Below, in pieces: positions 26,635-35,907 of a stretch of 64,000 nt of DNA; the stretch's first letter is position 1; every line of letters begins with the position of its first letter. The notes beneath the pieces were generated by a model, which was given only the letters and a program-made list of their open reading frames with translations, did not search any database and was not told the DNA's origin. The stretch comes from Gallaecimonas kandeliae (GTDB lineage Bacteria > Pseudomonadota > Gammaproteobacteria > Enterobacterales > Gallaecimonadaceae), in the NCBI RefSeq assembly GCF_030450055.1, contig NZ_CP118480.1:2507415-2571414 (forward strand), given 5' to 3'. The translations under genes and the position numbers were made by a program.

Positions 26635-27030
26635 ATGAACATCAGCAGCCTGGTGTTGGCCTTGGCGTTGGTGTTGCTCAGCCTGCTGCTGCCCCTGGCC
26701 GGCCTGCCTGACTGGCTGCCGCTGCTGGGCGCTACCCTTGCCGCCATCCTCATCTACTGGGTGCTGAACAATCCCGCCGAGGAATTCCTGGTGGTCCAGG
26801 GCGGCCGCCTGTCCATCAAAGATGCCGGCAGCCACCGCAGCCGCACGTTGCCCCTGGCCGAGATAGCCAAGGTAAGGCCGCTGCCGGACCGGGACGGGGC
26901 CCGGCTGGAACTGCTCTGCACCGACGGCAGCCAGCTTCTCTTCGTCCCCTTCCACGACGAGGTCGGGGAGGACGAACTGCGCGAACTGCGCCACTTCCTG
27001 CGCCAGCACCTGGGTGCCAAGGCCCACTGA
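26635..27030 (+). CDS. small hypothetical membrane protein
   Basis: Unrecognised protein of 131 aa from ATG 26635 (MNISSLVLAL). Two hydrophobic segments, about residues 4-20 and 26-42, form a hairpin anchor; the rest is a soluble domain of about 85 residues with alternating strands (EEFLVVQGGRLSIK, ARLELLCTDGSQLLFVPFHD) that could adopt a PH-like or similar beta fold. An upstream in-frame ATG at 26548 would add a basic, low-complexity leader and seems less likely. No strong ribosome binding site is visible. It lies between lysR and the amidohydrolase gene. Confidence 0.6.
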   Translation: MNISSLVLALALVLLSLLLPLAGLPDWLPLLGATLAAILIYWVLNNPAEEFLVVQGGRLSIKDAGSHRSRTLPLAEIAKVRPLPDRDGARLELLCTDGSQLLFVPFHDEVGEDELRELRHFLRQHLGAKAH

Positions 27031-27145
27031 ATTCCCCTCAACCAACCTTGTTCCTGTCTAAACAACCATTGGTCGGGCCGCCGTTGCACCACTGTGAGGC
27101 CTGTGTTGAGATGGTGCTAATAAAACCAACAGGGAACTCATAAAG

Positions 27146-30145
27146 ATGGCAAGGACAAAGACGGTCAAACTGTCTCTTCTCGCCAGTGCGCTGCTGCCCT
27201 TCCTTTCCCAGGGCAGCCAGATCCAGACCGAGGATCCGCATGGCCTCTACCCCAAAGCCGGCCAGACCCTGGCCCTGACCCACGCCACCCTGATAACGGC
27301 CCCCGGCGAGAAGCGCGAGGATGCCACCCTGGTGGTGCGGGACGGCCGCATCCTGGCCGTGGACGACAAGGCCCCGGCCGGCGCCCGGGTCATCGACGTC
27401 AAGGGCGCCTGGATCTACCCTGGTTTCATCGACCCTTACAGCAATTACGGCCTGCCCACCAAGGCCTACGAAGGTCCCAAGGACGAGGTGCCCCACTACC
27501 GCTGGCCCCGTCCCGGCGCCCAGGCCCATAACGCCGCCGTGCACGGCAGCGAGGTCTGGCGCAGCCGGGCCAAGGCCGACATGGAGGGCGCCAAGCCCTT
27601 CCTGGAGGACGGTTTCACCAGCGTCGCCAGCGCCCGTCTGGACGGCATCTTCCAGGGCTACAGCGTCTCCCTTTCCCTGGCCGACCTGCCCAGCAACCAG
27701 TTGGTCTACCAGGACAAAGGCCGCCAATTCATGGCCTTCGACAAGGGCAGCTCCCCCCAGGTCTACCCCACATCCCTGATGGGGGCCATGGCCTTGGTAC
27801 GCCAGACCCTGTCCGACGCCGCCTGGTACAAGGACGCCCTGAACCATGACGGCGCCCGCGCCCAGCTCGAAACCAACGCCGATCTGGCCGCCCTCGGCGC
27901 CCTCAAGCAGCAGGGCATTCTGCTGGCCACCCGCCACGAAGACGAGCTGCTGTCGGCGGCCAACCTCTTCAAGGGTTTTGGCCTCAATCCCGTCTACCTG
28001 GGTTCCAACTTCGAATACGACCGCGCCGACGAAGTGGCCAAGGTCGCCAAGACAGTGGTGCTGCCGCTGAACTTCCCCAAGCCCCCCAAGGTCGCCTCGG
28101 AAGCGGACCTGGAGCGGGCCCAGCTGGCCGATCTGCGCCACTGGGAGCGCGCCCCCAGCACCGCCGCCGCCCTGACCCAGCGCGGCGTGGCCGTGGCCTT
28201 CAGCCGCCACGGCCTGGAAGGTTCCATCTGGCCGGAAGTGAAAAAAGCCATCAAGGACGGCCTGAGTGAAGACCAGGCCCTGGCGGCCCTGACCACAGTG
28301 CCGGCCAAGATAGGCGGCGTGGACGGCATCGCCGGCCAGCTCAAGGCCGGCATGATGGCCGACTTCGTGATCGCCTCCGGCGACATTTTCCAAGACGGCA
28401 AGGTGCTGTCCACCTGGACCCAGGGCCAGCCCCACAGCCAGGTGCCCCTGGATCTGGCCGCCCTCTGGGGCGACTACCAGGTGGCAGGGGACTACGCCTT
28501 GACGGTGAAGGACGACGGCAGCGTCAGCCTCAAGCAGGGCGACAAGGCCATAGACCAGCTGACCAGCAATTACGAGGACCGCCAGCTGCAACTGCGCTGG
28601 GCCGACGATGCCGGCAGCCATTACTGGGTGCTGTCCGGCAGCCACAAGGCCCCAGTCATCAGCGCCCAACAAGGCGGTGCCTGGCAGAGCCTGGTGGTCA
28701 CCGCCAAGGCCCCCGAGGCCAAGAAAGAAGACAAGGCCGACGACGCCAAGTTGGTCAGCCGCGCCAGCTTCCCGGATCAGGCCTATGGCCTTGCCCAACA
28801 TCCCAAGAGCGAAAAGCTGCTGATCAAGAACGCCACCGTCTGGACCTCTGAGAAGGCCGGCATCCTCGACAACACCGACGTGCTCATCGACGACGGCGTC
28901 ATCGAGAAGCTGGGCAAGCACCTGGACGCCCCGCGCGGCGCCACCGTCATCGACGGCACCGGCAAGCACCTCACGGCCGGCATCATCGACGAGCACAGCC
29001 ACATCGCCATCAGCGGCGGCGTCAACGAGGCCAGCGAAGCCGTGACCTCGGAAGTGCGCGTCGGTGACGTCATCAACCCCAACGACATCAGCATCTACCG
29101 CGCCCTGGCCGGCGGCACCACCAGCGCCCAGCTGTTGCACGGCTCCGCCAACCCCATAGGTGGCCAGGCCCAGATGATCAAGCTGCGCTGGGGCGAGACG
29201 GCCGAGGACATGAAGTTCAAGGAAGCCCCCGGCACCATCAAGTTCGCCCTGGGTGAGAACGTCAAGCAGTCCAACTGGGGTGACAACTTCACCATCCGTT
29301 ATCCCCAGAGCCGCATGGGCGTGAAGAGCCTGATGGAAGACGCCTTCCAGACGGCCCGCGAATACCAAGAGGCCCGCACCCGTTACGACCTGCTGTCCAA
29401 ACGCAACAAGAACGAGGTGCTGCCGCCGCGCCGCGATTACCGCCTGGATGCCCTGGTGGAGATCATGAACAAGGAGCGCTTCGTCCACGCCCACTCCTAC
29501 GTGGCCTCGGAGATACTGGCGCTGATGGAAGTGGCCGACGAGTTCGACTTCCACATCCAGACCTTCACCCACATCCTCGAAGGCTACAAGGTGGCCGACG
29601 AGATGAAGGCCCATGGCGCCACCGCCTCCACCTTCGCCGACTGGTGGGCCTACAAGTTCGAGGTCTATGACGCCATCGCCCAGAACGCCTGCCTGCTCAA
29701 CCAGAAAGGGGTGCTGACCTCCATCAACTCCGACTCCGAAGACCTCATCCGCCGCCTCAACCTCGAAGCGGCCAAGTCCATGGCCTACTGTGGCATGAGC
29801 CCGGAAGACGCCTGGAAGATGGCCACCATCAACCCGGCCAAAGAGCTGAAGGTGGACAAGTACGTCGGCTCCATCAAGGAAGGCAAGCAAGCCGACCTGG
29901 TGCTCTGGGACGCCAGCCCCCTGAGTGCCCGCGCCCGGGTACTGGACACCTGGGTGGACGGCAAGCGCTACTTCGACCGTGAGCGGGACCTGGCCGAACG
30001 CCAGGCCATCAAGGCCGAAAAGGCCACCCTCATCGACAAGATCCTCAAGAGCGGCGAAAAACCGGCCGAAGATCGCAAGGGTTACCGCCCTGCCGTGGTG
30101 CACTGGCACTGTGAAGACATGGACAGCCATCTGGAGGAAATGTGA
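27146..30145 (+). CDS. secreted double amidohydrolase-fold protein (N-terminal half degenerate)
   Basis: A 999 aa protein with a signal peptide (cleavage near residue 24) and two amidohydrolase-superfamily folds. The C-terminal fold keeps the metal ligands: H617 and H619 (DEHSHIA), H781/H783 in HAHSY, H809 in FTHILEG and D863 in NSDSED. In the N-terminal fold the HxH site is replaced by Y98-S-N100 (GFIDPYSNYG), so it is probably not catalytic. The substrate is unknown; a periplasmic imidazolonepropionase- or dipeptidase-like hydrolase is possible. Its stop overlaps the next gene's ATG by one base (TGATG). Confidence 0.9.
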   Translation: MARTKTVKLSLLASALLPFLSQGSQIQTEDPHGLYPKAGQTLALTHATLITAPGEKREDATLVVRDGRILAVDDKAPAGARVIDVKGAWIYPGFIDPYSNYGLPTKAYEGPKDEVPHYRWPRPGAQAHNAAVHGSEVWRSRAKADMEGAKPFLEDGFTSVASARLDGIFQGYSVSLSLADLPSNQLVYQDKGRQFMAFDKGSSPQVYPTSLMGAMALVRQTLSDAAWYKDALNHDGARAQLETNADLAALGALKQQGILLATRHEDELLSAANLFKGFGLNPVYLGSNFEYDRADEVAKVAKTVVLPLNFPKPPKVASEADLERAQLADLRHWERAPSTAAALTQRGVAVAFSRHGLEGSIWPEVKKAIKDGLSEDQALAALTTVPAKIGGVDGIAGQLKAGMMADFVIASGDIFQDGKVLSTWTQGQPHSQVPLDLAALWGDYQVAGDYALTVKDDGSVSLKQGDKAIDQLTSNYEDRQLQLRWADDAGSHYWVLSGSHKAPVISAQQGGAWQSLVVTAKAPEAKKEDKADDAKLVSRASFPDQAYGLAQHPKSEKLLIKNATVWTSEKAGILDNTDVLIDDGVIEKLGKHLDAPRGATVIDGTGKHLTAGIIDEHSHIAISGGVNEASEAVTSEVRVGDVINPNDISIYRALAGGTTSAQLLHGSANPIGGQAQMIKLRWGETAEDMKFKEAPGTIKFALGENVKQSNWGDNFTIRYPQSRMGVKSLMEDAFQTAREYQEARTRYDLLSKRNKNEVLPPRRDYRLDALVEIMNKERFVHAHSYVASEILALMEVADEFDFHIQTFTHILEGYKVADEMKAHGATASTFADWWAYKFEVYDAIAQNACLLNQKGVLTSINSDSEDLIRRLNLEAAKSMAYCGMSPEDAWKMATINPAKELKVDKYVGSIKEGKQADLVLWDASPLSARARVLDTWVDGKRYFDRERDLAERQAIKAEKATLIDKILKSGEKPAEDRKGYRPAVVHWHCEDMDSHLEEM

Positions 30146-31374
30146 TGCGTAAACTGATAGCTGCCCTGATGGTGCTGGCCACCCCGGCCCTGGCCCACGA
30201 CATGCTGCCCGGCAAGCCCCAGGCGGCGCCCATCCTCATCAAGGGCGCCACCTTGCACAGCGTCCAGGGCGGCACCCAGGAAAAGACCGACCTGCTGCTC
30301 GAACACGGCCTTATCGCCGCCATAGGCCAGAACCTGGCGGCGCCCCAGGGCGCCACCGTGGTGGACGCCAGCGGCGAACACCTCTATCCGGGCCTCATCG
30401 CCCTCTCCACCTACCTGGGTATCTCCGAGATAGAAGCGGTGCGGGCCACCAACGACGTGGAAGAGGTGGGTACCTTCACCCCCGAAGTGGCCGCCGAGAC
30501 CGCCTTCAACGGCGACTCCGAGCTCATTCCCACCATCCGCAGCAACGGCATTGCCCTGGCCGAGGTGGCCCCTGAGGGGGGCCTGGTGGCAGGCCGCTCC
30601 GCCGCCATGCGCCTGGACGGCTGGAACCGCCGCGACATGCTGGTGCGCGCCGACACCGGCATGCACCTCTACTGGCCCAAGGTGGGCGACGAGGCGGCCC
30701 GGGAAAGCCTGGAGACCTATTTCGCCAATGCCGAGGCCTACCGCCAGCGCCGCGCCGACAGCGAGGACCAGGCGGTAGACGAGAGCCTGGAAGCCATGAG
30801 CGGTGTCATGGACAAGCGCATACCGCTGTTCATCCATGCCGACGGCAGCGCCGCCATCCACCAGGCCATCCGCTTCGGCGACCGTTTCGGCCTCAAGTGG
30901 ACCCTGGTAGGGGGCCGTGGCGCCGAGGCCTATGCCGTCGAGCTGGCCCAGCGCGGCGTAGCGGTGGAAGTGACCAACCCCGAAGGCCTGCCCTCCAGCG
31001 ACGACGCCCCCTACGACGAGGCCTATGCCCTGGCCGGCATCCTCGACAAGGCCGGGGTCAAGGTCGCCATAGCCCTGCCCAGTTCCTGGTCGTCCCGCGA
31101 CCTGCCCTTCGCCGTCGGCATGGCCATGGCCTGGGGCCTGCCCGAGCAGAAGGCCCTGGCGTCCGTGACCCAGGTTCCGGCGGATCTCTTGGGGATAGGC
31201 CGGCAGTACGGTGACCTGGTGGTGGGCCGCTCAGCGACGGTGCTGATCACCGATCACCCGCTGTTCGACTATGCCGGTGTCAGCGTCAAGGCGCTTTATA
31301 TCGACGGCGCCGCCGTGGATCTGGATAATCGCCAGAAACGCCTGTACCGCAAGTACCAACGCAAAGGACACTAA
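30145..31374 (+). CDS. amidohydrolase-fold protein lacking the metal site, partner of the upstream gene
   Basis: A 409 aa protein with a signal peptide (MRKLIAALMVLATPALA, cleavage after about residue 18) and an amidohydrolase-like fold. The place of the HxH metal motif reads PGLIALSTYLG, giving S88 and Y90, and the usual C-terminal Asp is not apparent, so it looks like a pseudoenzyme. It is translationally coupled to the upstream double amidohydrolase, suggesting a periplasmic complex. ATG 30145 is preferred over the GTG one codon earlier; GGAGG lies upstream. rcsF begins at the base after its stop codon. Confidence 0.88.
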   Translation: MRKLIAALMVLATPALAHDMLPGKPQAAPILIKGATLHSVQGGTQEKTDLLLEHGLIAAIGQNLAAPQGATVVDASGEHLYPGLIALSTYLGISEIEAVRATNDVEEVGTFTPEVAAETAFNGDSELIPTIRSNGIALAEVAPEGGLVAGRSAAMRLDGWNRRDMLVRADTGMHLYWPKVGDEAARESLETYFANAEAYRQRRADSEDQAVDESLEAMSGVMDKRIPLFIHADGSAAIHQAIRFGDRFGLKWTLVGGRGAEAYAVELAQRGVAVEVTNPEGLPSSDDAPYDEAYALAGILDKAGVKVAIALPSSWSSRDLPFAVGMAMAWGLPEQKALASVTQVPADLLGIGRQYGDLVVGRSATVLITDHPLFDYAGVSVKALYIDGAAVDLDNRQKRLYRKYQRKGH

Positions 31375-31764
31375 ATGAACAAGGGCCCGCGCCTGCACCT
31401 GTTGTTGCCCCTGTTGCTGGCCGGCTGCGCCAGCCACTACGAGGTCAACACCAACCTGGACAAGGATCGTATCCACGACTACTTCGCCCCGGGCCAGGTG
31501 CAGCTGCTCGGCAGCGACGCCCTGGCCGGCAAGCGTTACCAGGTGCTGGGCATGGTCAGCGGTGAGGCCTGCCAGGAAAAGGCCAACGAGCCACCGGCCA
31601 AGCAAAGCGACGCCCGCACCGACGCCCGCGCCAAGGCCGCCAAGCTCGGCGCCAATGCCCTGGTGATCCGCCAGTGCCTGACCCTCACCGGCAAGGAGGC
31701 GGCCCCAGGCTGCCTCAGCCAGGCCATCTGCCAGGGCCAGGCCATCCAGATAGAGGCGCCCTGA
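31375..31764 (+). CDS. rcsF: outer membrane stress-sensor lipoprotein RcsF
   Basis: RcsF is an outer membrane lipoprotein that reports envelope damage to the Rcs phosphorelay in organisms that have it. The product is 129 aa. The lipobox LLAGC places the lipidated Cys at 18. Four later cysteines (66, 101, 113, 119) match the two disulfides known for the family, and RTDARAKAAKLGANALV is the conserved core. The rcsF-trmO-proS order is also found in E. coli, which supports the call. Other Rcs components are not in the window, so signalling is not shown here. Confidence 0.88.
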   Translation: MNKGPRLHLLLPLLLAGCASHYEVNTNLDKDRIHDYFAPGQVQLLGSDALAGKRYQVLGMVSGEACQEKANEPPAKQSDARTDARAKAAKLGANALVIRQCLTLTGKEAAPGCLSQAICQGQAIQIEAP

Positions 31765-32468
31765 TGGGCGCCTTTTCCTTTGCGGCCATTGGCCACATTC
31801 AGAGCCCCTACGCCGAGAAGTTCGCCGTGCCCCGCCAGCCGGGGCTGGTCAAGTCCGCCCGCGCCCAACTGGTGCTGGAGCCCCCCTTTAGAGGCGACGC
31901 CCTGCGCGGCATCGAGGCTTTCTCCCACCTCTGGCTGGTCTTCGTCTTCCACGAACACCTGGACCGGGACTGGCAGCCCCTGGTGCGCCCACCGCGCCTC
32001 GGCGGCAACGCCAAGACCGGCGTCTTCGCCAGCCGCTCCACCTTCAGGCCCAACCCCATAGGCCTCTCCGTGGTGGAACTGCTGGACGTGGACCACAAGG
32101 CCGGGGTCCTGAGCCTCGGCGGCGTCGATCTGGTGGACGGCACCCCCATCCTCGACATCAAGCCCTATATCCCCTACGCCGACGCCCACCCAGAGGCCAA
32201 AGGCGGCTACGCCCCAGAGGCGCCGGCCCTGCTGCCGGTGGACTGGACACCAGAGGCCCTGGCCAAGCTTCAGGCCCTCGGCAAGGGCGAGCTGGCGGCC
32301 TTCATCTCGGAGGTGCTGGCCCAGGATCCCAGGCCCGCCTACAAGAAAGCCGGCGACGACGAGCGCCAGTACGGCGTGGTGCTGGCCGGGCTCAATGTCC
32401 GTTTCCAGATAAGGCAGGATCGGGTGCAGGTGCTGGATATCCAGCTCTTTACTACGCCAAGTGCTTGA
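31764..32468 (+). CDS. trmO: tRNA (t6A37) N6-methyltransferase TrmO
   Basis: TrmO (YaeB/TsaA) uses SAM to methylate threonylcarbamoyladenosine 37, giving m6t6A in tRNA(Thr). From ATG 31764 the product is 234 aa. Conserved blocks are IGHIQSPYAEKFAVPRQPG at the start, FSHLWLVFVFH near residue 52, RSTFRPNPIGLSVVEL near 90, and LDIKPYIPYAD near 130. The frame is open further upstream, but that part overlaps rcsF. The start overlaps the rcsF stop by one base (TGATG). Confidence 0.95.
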   Translation: MGAFSFAAIGHIQSPYAEKFAVPRQPGLVKSARAQLVLEPPFRGDALRGIEAFSHLWLVFVFHEHLDRDWQPLVRPPRLGGNAKTGVFASRSTFRPNPIGLSVVELLDVDHKAGVLSLGGVDLVDGTPILDIKPYIPYADAHPEAKGGYAPEAPALLPVDWTPEALAKLQALGKGELAAFISEVLAQDPRPAYKKAGDDERQYGVVLAGLNVRFQIRQDRVQVLDIQLFTTPSA

Positions 32469-32507
32469 ACCATAGTGGCTTCAAGCAATAACAATCCAGG
32501 ATGTTCC

Positions 32508-33998
32508 ATGCTGCGCCCCGCTTTGGCCATGGTTGGCCTGCTGCTGTCCTTCTCCCTCTTCGCCGATCCTCTGGTATTGCAGCTGCGCTGGCACCACCAG
32601 CCCCAGTTCGCGGGCTATTACGTGGCGCTCTACAAGGGCTATTACAAGGATGAAGGCCTGGACGTGACCATCCGCGAGGGAGGCGCCAACCGCTTCCCGG
32701 TCACAGAGGTGCAGGAAGGCCGGGCCCAGTTCGGGGTCGGCAACATGGAGGTGCTGAGCTTCTGGGCCGAGGGCTATCCCTTCGTGGCCCTGGCGGCCAT
32801 CTACCAGCATTCCCCCTCCGTGCTGGTGGCCCGCACCGACCGCGGCATCAAGACGGTGCAGGATCTGGTGGGCCACAAGGTGATGTTCTTCCCCGGCGGC
32901 CTGGACCCGGAGATCATCGCCATGCTGAAAAAGGCCGGTGTTGACCCGACCCAACTGGACAGGGTGGACACCTCCACCAACATCCAGGACTTCATCTCCG
33001 GCAAGGTGGACGCCTTCAACGCCTACCTCTCCAACGAGCCCTACCAGTTGGACAAGTTGGGGCTGCCCTACCTCATCCTCGATCCCCGCTCCCAGGGCCT
33101 GGATTTCTATTCCGACATCCTCTTCACCACCCGGGACTTTGTGAACGCCCACCCTGACGAAGTGGCCGCCTTCCGCCGCGCCTCCCTCAAGGGCTGGAAC
33201 TATGCCCTGGACCATCCCCAGGAGACGTTGGACATCATCAACGCCCACTACAAGGTGGACAAATCCATGGGCAACATGCGCTTCGAGCTGGATACGGCCC
33301 GGCAGCTGATCATGCCGGATCTGGTCAAGGTAGGGCACATGAACCCCAGGCGCTGGCGCCACATCGCCGATCTGCTTTTTGAAACGGGCCAGATCCCCGA
33401 GGTGAAGAGCCTCGATGGCTTCCTCTACCAACCCCAGGGGCCGGGCAAGACCACCTGGCTGCCCTGGCTGCTGCTCACCGCCAGCCTGTCCCTGGCGGTG
33501 ATCCTGCTGTGGCGCTGGCGCCTGGCCCTGGGCCGGCTGCAGCGCAACATGAGCCGCCTGGCCAGGCTCGAGCACCGCCTGGAACATGACCCCATCACGG
33601 GCCTGCCCAGCCGCCGCCGGCTCTGCCGGCTGGTGGAAAGAAGCAAGGAAGAGGCCTGGTTGATGTTGCTCCACCTCGACAACCTCAAGGACCTCAACCT
33701 GGCCCAGGGCTTTGACGCCGGCGACAAGGCCATCAGGGCCCTGGCAGAGCGCCTCAAGCGCGAGTGCCTGCCCGGCGACATCCTGGCCAGGGGCGACGGC
33801 GCCCGGCTCTTGCTGTTCCTGTCCAAGGCCAACCATCCCGTGGCTGAAGGCTTTGCCGAGGCCCTCTGTCTGCAACTGGGCCCGCCATTGGGCCTGGCCT
33901 TGTCAGCGGCGGTGCAGCCGGTCAACGCCAGCCTCCAGGCCAGCCGGCAGCTGGCCCAGTTGGACGAACAGCGCCAGGCCCTCAAGCCGGGCTTCTAG
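32508..33998 (+). CDS. NMT1/THI5-like periplasmic sensor with degenerate GGDEF domain
   Basis: A 496 aa protein with an N-terminal signal/anchor, an NMT1/THI5-type solute-binding domain (about 20-300, starting LQLRWHHQPQFAGYYVALYKGYY), a transmembrane helix near 318-337, a short linker and a C-terminal GGDEF-like domain. The GGDEF motif is replaced by DGARL at 430-434, and the first metal Asp position of the DxD signature is His (LLHLDNLK). A cyclase is therefore unlikely; the domain may bind nucleotide or act by contact. ATG 32508 is preferred over GTG 32475. It sits between trmO and proS. Confidence 0.85.
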   Translation: MLRPALAMVGLLLSFSLFADPLVLQLRWHHQPQFAGYYVALYKGYYKDEGLDVTIREGGANRFPVTEVQEGRAQFGVGNMEVLSFWAEGYPFVALAAIYQHSPSVLVARTDRGIKTVQDLVGHKVMFFPGGLDPEIIAMLKKAGVDPTQLDRVDTSTNIQDFISGKVDAFNAYLSNEPYQLDKLGLPYLILDPRSQGLDFYSDILFTTRDFVNAHPDEVAAFRRASLKGWNYALDHPQETLDIINAHYKVDKSMGNMRFELDTARQLIMPDLVKVGHMNPRRWRHIADLLFETGQIPEVKSLDGFLYQPQGPGKTTWLPWLLLTASLSLAVILLWRWRLALGRLQRNMSRLARLEHRLEHDPITGLPSRRRLCRLVERSKEEAWLMLLHLDNLKDLNLAQGFDAGDKAIRALAERLKRECLPGDILARGDGARLLLFLSKANHPVAEGFAEALCLQLGPPLGLALSAAVQPVNASLQASRQLAQLDEQRQALKPGF

Positions 33999-34053
33999 GG
34001 GGCCGGCCTGGCTGCTAAACTAAGGCCCTTTTTCACTGTCTGGCCCTAGGAAA

Positions 34054-35772
34054 ATGCGTACCAGCCAATATCTGCTGTCCACCCTCAAGGAAACCCCGGC
34101 CGACGCCGAGGTCAAAAGCCACCAGCTGATGATGCGCGCCGGCATGATCCGCAAGATCGCCTCCGGCCTCTACACCTGGCTGCCCACCGGCCTTCGTACC
34201 CTGAAGAAGGTCGAGGCCATAGTGCGTGACGAAATGAACAAGGCCGGCGCCGTGGAAGTGTCCATGCCGGTGGTCCAGCCCGCCGAGCTGTGGCAGGAAT
34301 CCGGCCGCTGGGAGCAGTATGGCCCCGAGCTGTGCCGCCTCAAGGACCGCCACAACCGCGATTTCGTGCTGGGCCCCACCCACGAGGAGGTGATCACCTC
34401 CCTGGTACGCTTTGAAGTCAGCAGCTACAAGCAGCTGCCCCTGAACCTCTACCAGATCCAGACCAAATTCCGCGACGAAGTGCGCCCGCGCTTCGGGGTG
34501 ATGCGCGGCCGTGAATTCCTGATGAAGGACGCCTACTCCTTCCACCTGGACCAGGCGAGCCTCGAAGAGACCTACCAGAAGATGCACCAGGCCTACTGCA
34601 ACATCTTCACCCGGTTGGGCCTCGACTTCCGCCCCGTGGTGGCCGACACCGGCTCCATCGGCGGTACCGCTTCCCACGAGTTCCACGTGCTGGCCGACAG
34701 CGGTGAAGACCTCATCGCCTTCTCAACCGAGTCCGACTACGCCGCCAACGTCGAGATGGCCGAGGCCCTGGCCCCGGCCTTTGATCGCGCCGCCCCGGCC
34801 GAGGAGCTGCGCCTGGTCGACACCCCCAACGCCAAGACCATCAACGAGCTGGTGGAGCAGTTCGGCGTGGCGGTCGACAAGACGGTCAAGACCCTCATAG
34901 TCCACGCCAGCGAAGACGCCGGCAGCTCCCTGGTAGCCCTGCTGGTACGCGGTGACCACGAGCTCAACGAGATCAAGGCCGAGAAGCACCCCCTGGTGGA
35001 CAGCCCCCTGACCTTCGCCAGCGAAGAGGCCATTCGCGCCGCCATAGGTGCCGGCCCCGGCTCCCTGGGCCCGGTCGGCCTCAAGATGCCCGTCATCGTC
35101 GACCGCAGCGTCGCCGTGATGAGCGACTTCGCCGCCGGCGCCAACGAAGACGGCAAGCACCAGTTCGGCATCAACTGGGAGCGCGACGCCAGTTTCACCG
35201 ACGTCGCCGACATCCGCTCCGTGGTGGAAGGCGATCCCAGCCCCTGCGGCCAGGGCGTCATCCAGCTCAAGCGCGGCATCGAAGTGGGCCACATCTTCCA
35301 GCTCGGCACCAAGTACTCCGAGGCCATGAAGGCCACAGTGCTGTCCGAACAGGGCAAGGCCACAGTGCTGGAGATGGGCTGCTACGGCATAGGCGTGACC
35401 CGGGTCGTTGCCGCCGCCATAGAGCAGAACTTCGACGACAAGGGCATCATCTGGCCCGACGCCATAGCCCCCTTCCAGGTGGTGATCATCCCCATGAACA
35501 TGCACAAGTCCCATCGGGTGCAGGAAACGGCTGACAAGCTCTACGAAGAACTCAAGGCCGCCGGCATCGACGTGCTGTTCGACGACCGCAAGGAGCGCCC
35601 CGGCGTCATGTTTGCCGACATGGAGCTGATCGGCATCCCCCACAGCATCATCATCGGCGAGCGCGGCCTGGACAACGGCGAGGTGGAATACAAGTGCCGC
35701 CGCGGCGGTGATACCGAGAACCTGGCCATCGATCAGGTGGTGGCCAGCCTCAAGGCCAAACTGCAAGGCTGA
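34054..35772 (+). CDS. proS: prolyl-tRNA synthetase
   Basis: ProS charges tRNA(Pro). The product is 572 aa, the bacterial type with an inserted editing domain (about 220-400). Class II motifs are visible: motif 2 around [21 protein letters not shown] is split near residues 143-163 and motif 3 [13 protein letters not shown] near 443-455; GPTHEEV at about 109-115 is a family marker. The C-terminal anticodon-binding domain spans about 470-570. A terminator hairpin follows 14 bases after the stop. Confidence 0.98.
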   Translation: MRTSQYLLSTLKETPADAEVKSHQLMMRAGMIRKIASGLYTWLPTGLRTLKKVEAIVRDEMNKAGAVEVSMPVVQPAELWQESGRWEQYGPELCRLKDRHNRDFVLGPTHEEVITSLVRFEVSSYKQLPLNLYQIQTKFRDEVRPRFGVMRGREFLMKDAYSFHLDQASLEETYQKMHQAYCNIFTRLGLDFRPVVADTGSIGGTASHEFHVLADSGEDLIAFSTESDYAANVEMAEALAPAFDRAAPAEELRLVDTPNAKTINELVEQFGVAVDKTVKTLIVHASEDAGSSLVALLVRGDHELNEIKAEKHPLVDSPLTFASEEAIRAAIGAGPGSLGPVGLKMPVIVDRSVAVMSDFAAGANEDGKHQFGINWERDASFTDVADIRSVVEGDPSPCGQGVIQLKRGIEVGHIFQLGTKYSEAMKATVLSEQGKATVLEMGCYGIGVTRVVAAAIEQNFDDKGIIWPDAIAPFQVVIIPMNMHKSHRVQETADKLYEELKAAGIDVLFDDRKERPGVMFADMELIGIPHSIIIGERGLDNGEVEYKCRRGGDTENLAIDQVVASLKAKLQG

Positions 35773-35786
35773 GTCAGCCCTACTTG

Positions 35787-35814
35787 AAAAAGCCCCGCAC
35801 AGCGGGGCTTTTTT
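35787..35814 (+). terminator. intrinsic terminator after proS
   Basis: Stem AAAAGCCCCGC/GCGGGGCTTTT with an ACA loop and a run of six T. Confidence 0.9.
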
Positions 35815-35907
35815 GTGCCCGGCGGGAAGCCCGGCGGGCGTACCAAGAATGCACGCTAACAGCTTGTAAACTAAGCTGATGTTGTAGCAACCTTAGCCCG
35901 AGGCACC

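Noticed and set aside
27038-30130. 1030-codon open frame on the minus strand
   Set aside because: It is antisense to the amidohydrolase gene; the plus-strand product has a signal peptide and catalytic motifs. Long antisense frames are expected in GC-rich coding DNA.
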